Assembly (NCBI RefSeq): GCF_004102025.1
Contig: NZ_CP025228.1
Location: forward strand, 1,240,001-1,304,000
Length of the DNA stretch: 64,000 nt
Reading direction: 5' to 3'
Source of the DNA: Actinomyces qiguomingii
GTDB lineage: Bacteria > Actinomycetota > Actinomycetes > Actinomycetales > Actinomycetaceae
In this document: positions 26,533 through 33,804 of the stretch, piece by piece
Position numbering within the stretch: position 1 is the stretch's first letter
Layout of the letters: each line of letters starts with the position of its first letter
Notes under the pieces: model-generated
Databases searched by the model: none
What the model saw: only the letters and a program-made list of their open reading frames with translations
What the model was told of the DNA's origin: nothing
Program-made: the position numbers and the translations under genes

Positions 26533-28408
26533 GCTACGGCTGCGCGGCGTCGGGAAGATTTACGGAGGTGAAGTGCCCCTTGAAGCGCTCCGCGACGTCA
26601 CACTGACCATCCGTCAGGGCGAGTTCATCTCGATCCAGGGGCCGTCGGGGGCCGGTAAATCCACTCTGCTCAACCAGCTGGCACTGCTGGACACCCCGAC
26701 CAGCGGCGATTACCGAATCAACGACGTCGACGTGGGCAGGCTGAGCGAGTGCAGGCGTGCCACGGTGAGATCGGAGAACTTCGCCTTCGTCTTCCAGTCC
26801 TTCCACCTGCTCAAGGGACGCAGCTTGGTGGAGAACGTCGCCCTCGGCCTGCTGTATCGGGGCCTGGACCGACAGCGGAGAGTTGACACCGCCCAGGAGG
26901 CACTCGCATTCGTCGGGTTGCAGCACAAGCGCTCGCAGAAGGTGGAGAAACTCTCGGGTGGAGAGCGCCAGCGCGCCGCCATTGCCAGAGCCGTCGCCTC
27001 GGGTGCACCGGTCATCGTCGCCGATGAGCCCACCGGCAACCTGGATTCGCGCAGCAGCGAGCAGATCATGGAATTGCTCGCGCAGCTGAACCGGCGGGGT
27101 GCCACGGTCATCGTGGTCACTCACGACGACCATGTCGCCTCCTACGCCTCGCGGCATCTGCGGGTCGTGGACGGCCGGGTGGAGGAGCTCAACCGAACCG
27201 CACCACATGCTTCCGAGAAGGAACCTTCCGCGATGCGCGGGCGCGCTTCCCGCCTGCGGTTGCCCGACGCCTTGAGCGACGTATGGCACGGCCTGCGTGC
27301 CCGACGAGCGCGCTCGGCGGCCCTGGTCGCTTGCATCACCCTGGCAGTGGCGCTGGCGACGACGACTACCGGGCTGTCCACCACCGCGCGATTCCAGGTG
27401 TCCGACGTGTTCGACTCCAGACGCAACCAACTCGTCGGCTTGGCGGCCGCCACCACCGATGTCTCGGCTGCCGAGCAGGCCCTGTCCGCAGACTCCGCTG
27501 CGCGTATCCGAGACCTGGCCGGTGTGCGCGACTTTGCCGTACTCGCTACCCACTCGTCGGTCGAGGTCGCGTCGCGCCCCTCCGCGACCACCACTCCGCT
27601 TCAGCTCATCGGTAACGTATCGGAGGCACTTCCACAATCACTGTTTACGGTCACCTCCCCGCAGCCCCTGTCCGCGCTGGGCGAGGATGAGGCCATCCTC
27701 GGCTCGCACGCAGCCCAGAGCCTGCAGATCGGCCCCCTAATCGCTTCACCGGTGATATGGCTGGACGGGAGGCCCCGGGTCGTCGTCGGAATCCTCACTG
27801 ATGCGGGCCTAGACGTCGGCCTGCTTGACTCGGTCATCGTGCCCGAATCCGAGGCCGTCTCCTATTCGCAGCCCCAGTACGCCTCGGTCAAGCTGCGGGT
27901 CGCCCCCGGAGCCGCCCAACAGGTGGCCCAGCAGGCGCCCGTCGCCTGGATCCCCAGTGCGCCGCAGTCCGTGACCGTCGATGCCCCGCCGGATCCGATG
28001 ACACTCCGGGCGGAGGTGGAGGACTCCATTCGAGCCGTCCTGTACACCCTCACCGCCGTCGCCGCGATCGCCGCCCTCACACTGGTCACCGCCCTCATGA
28101 TCTCTACGGTCATGGAACGCACCGGAGAGATCGGGCTGCGTCGTGCCATGGGGGCCAGGCGCGTCCACATCCGCTTCCTCATCGCCGCCGAGGCGACTGT
28201 TGCCGGGCTGCTCGGGGGAGTCGCGGGCGTCTACCTCGGCATGATGTCGATCCTAGTCATCACCATAGGCAGGGGTTGGCAGCCCGTCATGGACTGGGAC
28301 AGTGTGCCACTTGGCATTGCGGGAGGCCTCGGCGTCAGCCTCCTTGGAGCCGTCTTCGCCACGCGCCGTGCAGCCGGCATAGAACCCGCAGAGGCGCTCC
28401 ACCATTGA
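26525..28408 (+). CDS. MacB-like ABC transporter, fused ATPase and FtsX-type permease
   Basis: A 627-residue protein combining an N-terminal ATPase of the LolD/MacB family (Walker A GPSGAGKST at 39-47, signature LSGGERQR at 143-150, Walker B VIVADEP at 163-169, His switch VVTHDDHVASYA) with a C-terminal FtsX-type permease: one helix near 262-285, a large extracytoplasmic domain, and three C-terminal helices including the conserved TGEIGLRRAMGARRVHIRFLIAAEA motif. MacB-type machines use mechanotransmission to act on substrates outside the membrane rather than moving them through it. It overlaps the adaptor gene by 8 bp. Cargo unknown; adjacent wall-binding proteins are candidates. Confidence 0.88.
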   Translation: MAELRLRGVGKIYGGEVPLEALRDVTLTIRQGEFISIQGPSGAGKSTLLNQLALLDTPTSGDYRINDVDVGRLSECRRATVRSENFAFVFQSFHLLKGRSLVENVALGLLYRGLDRQRRVDTAQEALAFVGLQHKRSQKVEKLSGGERQRAAIARAVASGAPVIVADEPTGNLDSRSSEQIMELLAQLNRRGATVIVVTHDDHVASYASRHLRVVDGRVEELNRTAPHASEKEPSAMRGRASRLRLPDALSDVWHGLRARRARSAALVACITLAVALATTTTGLSTTARFQVSDVFDSRRNQLVGLAAATTDVSAAEQALSADSAARIRDLAGVRDFAVLATHSSVEVASRPSATTTPLQLIGNVSEALPQSLFTVTSPQPLSALGEDEAILGSHAAQSLQIGPLIASPVIWLDGRPRVVVGILTDAGLDVGLLDSVIVPESEAVSYSQPQYASVKLRVAPGAAQQVAQQAPVAWIPSAPQSVTVDAPPDPMTLRAEVEDSIRAVLYTLTAVAAIAALTLVTALMISTVMERTGEIGLRRAMGARRVHIRFLIAAEATVAGLLGGVAGVYLGMMSILVITIGRGWQPVMDWDSVPLGIAGGLGVSLLGAVFATRRAAGIEPAEALHH

Positions 28409-28465
28409 CCGCATTGACCTGATGCACCAGTACCTCGACCAGCGGACTCACGGAGGAGAAACGAC

Positions 28466-29944
28466 ATGGCAGACCCCCAAGTAAGAAAGACACAGGAATG
28501 GTTGAACGCCACTTATGGCTCGAGGGCGGGCTGGGTGCGACTGGATGAGGACGGGCTCACCGGCTGGTCCACGATCTACGGTCTGCGCCGCGCATTGCAG
28601 GCCGAACTGGGGATCAGTCCGTTGGCATCCGGATTCGGCCCGGCCACCACCAGTGCGTTTCGCTCAAAGATCGGCAGAATAGACGCATCCTTCAAGGGGG
28701 CGCAGAACGTGCTCTGCATACTCAGCGGGGCGCTGTGGTGCAAGGGATACACAGCGATCACCCTCAACCGCGGAGCGGTCTTCGGATTCGAGGGACTCAG
28801 CGGGTCGGTTGCCACCGTACGTGAGGATCTGGGACTCGGAGCCGGCAACTCGCCCTTCGTTGACGTCAAAGTCATGGCCTCACTGCTGTCCATGGATGCT
28901 TATACCGTTCTGGGCGGTTACGGCGGTACGGCCGGGGTCAGATCCGTACAGCGCTGGCTCAACGGTACCTACCATGGGCGCCGAGACTTCGCGCTGGTGC
29001 CCTGTGACGGTGTGCACTCCCGATCGGTCCAGACCGCACTACTACTCGCTCTACAGTACGAGTTGGGCATGGCCGACGGCGTTGCCAACGGCAACTTCGG
29101 TGACGGAACCAAGAGCGGGCTGAAGTCGCAGGCGGTACTTGGGGTTGGCAGCAGTGACGGAACCAAGCGATTCGTCAGGCTTTTCCACGCGGCCATGATC
29201 CTCAACGGTCTTTCTGTATCCTTGAGCAGCGATTTCACCAGCGCTACCAGCGGTGCCATTAGTGCCTTTCAGTCCTTCATGGAGATCCCCCAGACCGGGA
29301 AGGGAGACTACACAACCTGGTGCAGTCTTCTTGTCTCCTGTGGCGACACGAGCATCGCCACCAAGGGATTCGACACCTCTGAGAAGCTGACCGGCGGAAA
29401 GGCTGCGGCCGCGGTGCGGCGGGGCTACACCCATGTGGGCAGGTACCTTGTGACCGGTTACTACATCAACGGCCCTGAACTCGACGAGATTAGGGCTGCT
29501 GGATTGCGCCTGATTCCGCTCTTTCAGCGCTACAACAACGAGGTCGTCTGGATGACCTACGGCGAGGGTGCCGCGCAGGGAGTCGACGCTTTGTCACGCG
29601 CCAGAACTCTCGGGCTTCCGTCGGGTTCTGTCATCTACTTCGCCGTCGACTTCGACGCGACTGGTGACGTGGTGAACGGACCTGTGGCCAACTACTTCCA
29701 GGGCGTGAACAATGTCATGCGATCCGCTCCGAACAGCTATAAGGTTGGCATTTATGCTCCGAGAAACGCCTGCCAGACGATGATCGACCGTGGTCTGGCG
29801 GTGGGTGCCTACGTCTCCGGCATGTCGACTGGCTATTCTGGGAATATGGGCTATCCTATGCCTCAGGAATGGCACTATAACCAGATCCTTGAAACTAGCA
29901 CCGACCTCGGAGGCGGGGATAGACAAAGTGGTCGTTTCACGTAG
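28466..29944 (+). CDS. Leaderless peptidoglycan-binding / Rv2525c-like protein, frameshifted near its 3' end
   Basis: A 492-residue product with no signal peptide or membrane helix. Residues 1-300 contain several degenerate peptidoglycan-binding-like modules (VRKTQEWLNATYGS; VRSVQRWLNGTYHG; FRSKIG). From about 305 comes an Rv2525c/DUF1906 glycoside-hydrolase-like domain: ATKGFDTSEKLTGG, GYTHVGRYLVTGYY, VIYFAVDFDATGD, YKVGIYAPRNAC. Reading stops at 29944, but the conserved end of the domain (GGGIDKVVVSRRAPSIDLS) continues in the next frame. The break falls in GGGG at 29915-29918, where one extra G puts the frame off. GGAGGAGA precedes the ATG. It follows the transporter operon by 57 bp. Confidence 0.75.
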   Translation: MADPQVRKTQEWLNATYGSRAGWVRLDEDGLTGWSTIYGLRRALQAELGISPLASGFGPATTSAFRSKIGRIDASFKGAQNVLCILSGALWCKGYTAITLNRGAVFGFEGLSGSVATVREDLGLGAGNSPFVDVKVMASLLSMDAYTVLGGYGGTAGVRSVQRWLNGTYHGRRDFALVPCDGVHSRSVQTALLLALQYELGMADGVANGNFGDGTKSGLKSQAVLGVGSSDGTKRFVRLFHAAMILNGLSVSLSSDFTSATSGAISAFQSFMEIPQTGKGDYTTWCSLLVSCGDTSIATKGFDTSEKLTGGKAAAAVRRGYTHVGRYLVTGYYINGPELDEIRAAGLRLIPLFQRYNNEVVWMTYGEGAAQGVDALSRARTLGLPSGSVIYFAVDFDATGDVVNGPVANYFQGVNNVMRSAPNSYKVGIYAPRNACQTMIDRGLAVGAYVSGMSTGYSGNMGYPMPQEWHYNQILETSTDLGGGDRQSGRFT

Positions 29945-30836
29945 AGCTCCATCCATTGACTTGAGTGCTGTCTCAGGCCCCCCGCTGGAGCAGGACGGCT
30001 CGCCTTCGAAGACGGGTTTCAGTGCCTTGTTCGAATGGTATACGGAAGCGGAGGTCCGCTGCCAAGTAGCGCTCGCTGGCCTATCCTCGACTACGGCGAG
30101 GGCGTACTTGCCTGACCCCTCCGCCATGGTACTGGGATGGTTGCGGAAGCCGAGATACTGGGGTGCGGCGAGTAAAGGCATGTGGCTCGCGTATACACCC
30201 GAGGCGACTGATACCGCCTCGGTTGAGGCGCGCGTCGCCTGTGAAGGGGCGCTGACTGCGAACATGTCTAAGCCGCAGACCGTAGTTGATGCACCACACT
30301 GGGCCGTCTCAACCATCGCCTATGGGACCTGGGGATGGCAGACAGGCCCCGCAGGGTACACATACGGTGACCTTGGGGCGTGGGCGCTGGATCTATACTC
30401 GCTGTTCGGAACATGGCAGCATAAAGGGGGCGGGGAAGACCTGTATACCTGGGCCTTCTCGAGGCTGGGGAGCGATGATGATGCTGCTGGATTCGGTCGT
30501 GGAGACCTGTTGGCGGACGTGGACGCGTGGTTGGTCAAAAGTAATGAGACCGGTGGATCCGGCACCTCCTTCCGTGACAGACTCAGGAAGCTTTGCGCGA
30601 TTCCCTCCAATGATAGAGTGAGGTTGTTTTACCGTGCGCGTTTCGGATCGAGTAAAGCGAATGTCGATGCCGCATTCAAAGGAATCGCCTATGGCTTGGA
30701 TGTCGGATCGTTTAAAGACGTCGGTTTTACTTTGCCGCTCTTGCGAGCTGCTGCAGGCTTCAAGTCGGTCCCGACTGAGGCGCAGCGTCAGGCCCTGACA
30801 TCTGCCTTCGCAGACAGGCTGGCGCGAGGGTTGTAA
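29919..30836 (+). pseudogene. Continuation of the Rv2525c-like gene after a frameshift
   Basis: About 305 codons in the frame that naturally extends the upstream Rv2525c-like domain (IDKVVVSRRAPSIDLS), followed by a domain I do not recognise: aromatic-rich segments such as TIAYGTWGWQTGP and LGAWALDLYSLFGTW, then GRGDLLADVDAWLV and a helical C-terminus. No ribosome site or sensible start lies at the junction, so it is probably one gene of about 790 codons split by a one-base indel, whether a true mutation, phase variation at the G-run, or a sequencing error. The stop is 2 bp before the next gene, suggesting coupling. Confidence 0.65.
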
Positions 30837-30838
30837 AC

Positions 30839-31441
30839 ATGATGAACGATTCGAAGGTTTGGCGGTGGATACTGATCGGGCTCGGTGTCACAGTCCGTAC
30901 TGTTACGGTGTTAGCTGGCTTTGTGTTGTTGCTATGGGGGGTGCAATGGGCTGCGCAAGCTTCTGGGCTCTCACAAATCAGTCCTACTAGCCCGCTTGAT
31001 AGGTCGATGGCGTCTCGTCTCATAGAAGGTGGTGGGGTGTTTACCTTTGTTTGGTGGCGGTCCACGTTGGAAGCGGCGGCTGGTTTCTTTCTTATTCCGA
31101 AGTGGCGCCCAAGGGGCCGCTATGATTCGCTGACGATCGTCATTGCATTGTTCTGCGCTTTGTGTATGGTTCTGCTTATCCGTATCCTTTCCGTAAGTGG
31201 TGAGTACGGAACCTGCGCCTACCCGGGATGCTGGCCGAACTCGTGGGATTTAATTGCACTGGCGGCACCTTTCTTTGCCGGTTTGTTGACTCTGGCGGTG
31301 ATGGCGTGCTTCGCGGATCGGATCCCTCTGTGGCTGCGCTGTTTGTCTCCAACGGCGGTCTACCTGGTTGGCACGGTGCTGCTCGTACTGGTCTGGGACC
31401 GCTGGCTGCTGCCGTTCTTCGCGGGCCCGCCGCCCTGGTAG
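30839..31441 (+). CDS. Polytopic membrane protein of unknown function
   Basis: A 200-residue protein with about five predicted membrane helices (near residues 8-40, 58-78, 98-118, 136-156 and 172-192) and no recognised family. It begins 2 bp after the stop of the frameshifted Rv2525c-like gene, so it is probably translated together with it. Its DNA is clearly richer in A+T than the men and nuo genes, with many T-ending codons. A small polytopic membrane protein directly coupled to a putative wall-active protein could be a dedicated immunity or export partner; this is inference from position only. Confidence 0.65.
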   Translation: MMNDSKVWRWILIGLGVTVRTVTVLAGFVLLLWGVQWAAQASGLSQISPTSPLDRSMASRLIEGGGVFTFVWWRSTLEAAAGFFLIPKWRPRGRYDSLTIVIALFCALCMVLLIRILSVSGEYGTCAYPGCWPNSWDLIALAAPFFAGLLTLAVMACFADRIPLWLRCLSPTAVYLVGTVLLVLVWDRWLLPFFAGPPPW

Positions 31442-31514
31442 CTCCTCCGCTTACGTCGAATCCCACCGACATGTCTTCATCCCTTCATTTGCACCCCCGA
31501 CTCAAGGAACAACC

Positions 31515-32546
31515 ATGCACTCATCCACATCCCAAGACGCATCGCAGCCTATGTGCATGTCCCGACGCAGCCTGATCTGTGGGCTCGGTCTGGGAGCCGG
31601 CGCCGCATTGCTGGTGTCAACGGCTCCGCAGGTGCATGCCGCGGGAGTCGAAGTCAGCTTGACCCCCGGGGAAGAGACCACCGAAGTTGCTACCACCGCC
31701 GGCACCACTATGACCGTGCCGGTTCTACTGGGCGGAATCCTCACGGTGGCCGGAGGCAACCTGCCGGCCGGAACACGTATAGCGCTGAGCTGGTCCTCGG
31801 CCCTGTACACCACTGAGGAGGCACCCGCGATCATCCGTGACGATGAGGCATTCGACTGCGCCTTCGAGGCGGAGCCCACCGACGACGGCGCCACCGGGAG
31901 CGCGGCCGTCCTGCTCGGCGCGGAACTGCCCGAGGGCACTTTCACACTGGTACTGGGCTCGGTGCGCGCGCTGACCTACCCTGACGACATCATTGCCCCG
32001 CCCACCGCGACCACAATTGCCCTCGCGCTACCGGACGGGGACCGGGAAGTCACTCAAGAACCTGCCGATACCGGCACCAGCACTGATCTTCTATGGGGAG
32101 CGACGATCGGCGTTACCTGGACCGCGCTGCGCTGGGCAGACGGCTTCCGTCTGTGGAAGCCGGATACCGTCGCCCTGCACTCTGTCGGGCCATCGCCGGT
32201 GCCCGCAGGAACTGTTATTGACGTCCAAGTGGATGCGGGCGCGTTCACCGATCTGGCCGTCGGACCCGAAGACGCTGCGGCGTCCGGCTCGGTTCAGGGA
32301 ACGGTACTGCGCGCCTCCTACCCGATCCCCGAGCCCGTTGCCGCAGACACCATCCTCGTTATACCGATTATGGCGTCGGCCGCCGAACTTAGCGGCGAGC
32401 TCGCATCCTACGAGCCGGCGCTGCTGGCGCTGACCAACGCCGGCGCCTCATCGAACCAGCGACTCACCGGGCTGGAGACGGCTACCAGGGAGGACAATGC
32501 CGTGGATGTCGCCAGCAAGGTGTTCTACGGCATGGATGAGGGGTAA
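31515..32546 (+). CDS. Tat-type exported protein of unknown function
   Basis: A 343-residue protein whose N-terminus carries a twin-arginine signal (CMSRRSLICGLGLGAGAALLVS, cleavage probably after VHA, about residue 40). The mature part is Thr/Ala/Asp-rich, predicted mainly beta, without cysteines beyond an early one and without catalytic motifs I can recognise; it might be an Ig-like or adhesin-type surface protein. The ATG at 31515 follows AAGGAAC. It is the last gene of the accessory block, 73 bp after the membrane-protein gene, and codon use returns to high G+C, so it may not belong to the same transferred unit. Confidence 0.65.
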   Translation: MHSSTSQDASQPMCMSRRSLICGLGLGAGAALLVSTAPQVHAAGVEVSLTPGEETTEVATTAGTTMTVPVLLGGILTVAGGNLPAGTRIALSWSSALYTTEEAPAIIRDDEAFDCAFEAEPTDDGATGSAAVLLGAELPEGTFTLVLGSVRALTYPDDIIAPPTATTIALALPDGDREVTQEPADTGTSTDLLWGATIGVTWTALRWADGFRLWKPDTVALHSVGPSPVPAGTVIDVQVDAGAFTDLAVGPEDAAASGSVQGTVLRASYPIPEPVAADTILVIPIMASAAELSGELASYEPALLALTNAGASSNQRLTGLETATREDNAVDVASKVFYGMDEG

Positions 32547-32610
32547 CGGCTGATTCGTTGCCATTGTGCACTGATTATCGGTCTCGGCCGCCGCGACGCC
32601 GCGCTCTGGC

Positions 32611-32616
32611 TATCCT
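32611..32616 (+). promoter_or_regulatory. -10 hexamer of a leaderless menC-menD transcript
   Basis: TATCCT, then GTCCCG (6 nt), then the menC GTG at 32623. No ribosome site is present. This also separates the men operon from the accessory block upstream. Confidence 0.6.
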
Positions 32617-32622
32617 GTCCCG

Positions 32623-33804
32623 GTGACCTTCCCCGGCCGTGGCCCGGCGCCCGCTTCAGCCCGCGTGCGCGGCGAACTCGACCTGGACGCCCTGCGTGCT
32701 GGCGTCGGCGGGCAGCTCTTGGCGGCGATCGATCGGGCCATAGTGTGGGATGTTGGCCTGAAGACCACCTTTCGCGGTCTAACCCGGCGCGACGGCGTGC
32801 TGCTACACGGCCCGGCGGGATGGGGCGAGCTCGCGCCCTTCTGGGACTACAACGCCGACGCCTGCGCCCCCTGGTTGGCCTCGGCCCTCGAACAGGCCAC
32901 CGTTGGCAGCAGCGAGCTGCCCCGCTACCGTCAGAGCGTCCCGGTCAACATCACGATCCCCGCCGTCAACCCCGAACGGGCGCGCGCACTCATCGTCGAA
33001 GCCGGTGCGGGAGTCACCGCCCGTCCCTCCCACAGCAGCTCCCGCCGTCCCGACGAGATCCCGGTCACCGTCAAGATTAAGGTCACCGGTTCGCGCACCT
33101 CCCAGCGTGACGCCATGGCCGCCGATATGGCGCGCATAGAGGCCGTGCGTGACGCCATCGGCCCGCGCGGCCGTATCCGTATCGACGTCAACGGTGCCTG
33201 GGACCTAGAAACCGCCAGGAAGATCCTGCCGCTACTGGACACCGCCGCCCAGGGGCTGGAATACGTTGAGCAACCCTGCGGCTCGGTTCAGGCGCTGGCC
33301 GAGCTGCGCCGGCTGGTCAATATACCCATCGCCGCCGACGAATCCATCCGCCTGTCAGCCGATCCTCTGGCCGTATCTCGGCTGGACGCTGCCGACGTCG
33401 CCGTCCTCAAAGTCGCTCCGCTGGGCGGCGTGCGCCGCGCTCTGAATATGGCAGAGCGCCTCGGCTTGCCGCCGGTCGTCTCCTCCGCCATCGATACCAG
33501 CGTCGGCATCGGGGCGGGCGTGATGCTGGCGGCCGCCCTGCCCGAACTCGAGCACGCCTGTGGACTGGGCACCGTGCGACTGCTGGCGCGTGATGTCGCC
33601 GTTCCCTCCGCCATCCCGGCCACCGGTACCCTTCCGGTTCGGCCTGTGCACGTCTCCCGGGCCTTGCTGCGCACCGCCTCCGCCGACGCCGAGGTGACCG
33701 GCCGCTGGCAGGTGCGACTGGCACACATCGCCGAGGCCCTGGAACGCCGGCGCAGGCAGGAGGCCGCCGACCCTACTCGCGCCGTGGCGGGGCTGCGCCT
33801 GTGA
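32623..33804 (+). CDS. menC: o-Succinylbenzoate synthase
   Basis: Enolase-superfamily dehydratase making o-succinylbenzoate in menaquinone synthesis. The 393-residue protein has the catalytic KxK in VTVKIKV, metal ligands in DVNGAWD, YVEQPC and AADESIR, and the second catalytic lysine in VLKVAPLGG. The N-terminal capping domain (VWDVGLKTTFRGLTRRDGVLLHG) is of the actinobacterial MenC type, with a Ser/Arg-rich insert before the barrel. Start is GTG with a TANNNT box 6 nt upstream. It overlaps menD by 4 bp (GTGA), so the two are one operon. Confidence 0.93.
   Translation: MTFPGRGPAPASARVRGELDLDALRAGVGGQLLAAIDRAIVWDVGLKTTFRGLTRRDGVLLHGPAGWGELAPFWDYNADACAPWLASALEQATVGSSELPRYRQSVPVNITIPAVNPERARALIVEAGAGVTARPSHSSSRRPDEIPVTVKIKVTGSRTSQRDAMAADMARIEAVRDAIGPRGRIRIDVNGAWDLETARKILPLLDTAAQGLEYVEQPCGSVQALAELRRLVNIPIAADESIRLSADPLAVSRLDAADVAVLKVAPLGGVRRALNMAERLGLPPVVSSAIDTSVGIGAGVMLAAALPELEHACGLGTVRLLARDVAVPSAIPATGTLPVRPVHVSRALLRTASADAEVTGRWQVRLAHIAEALERRRRQEAADPTRAVAGLRL

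Noticed and set aside
23837..32546. Lanthipeptide or other RiPP cluster around the MacB-like transporter
   Set aside because: No modification enzyme, precursor peptide or peptidase-containing transporter is present.
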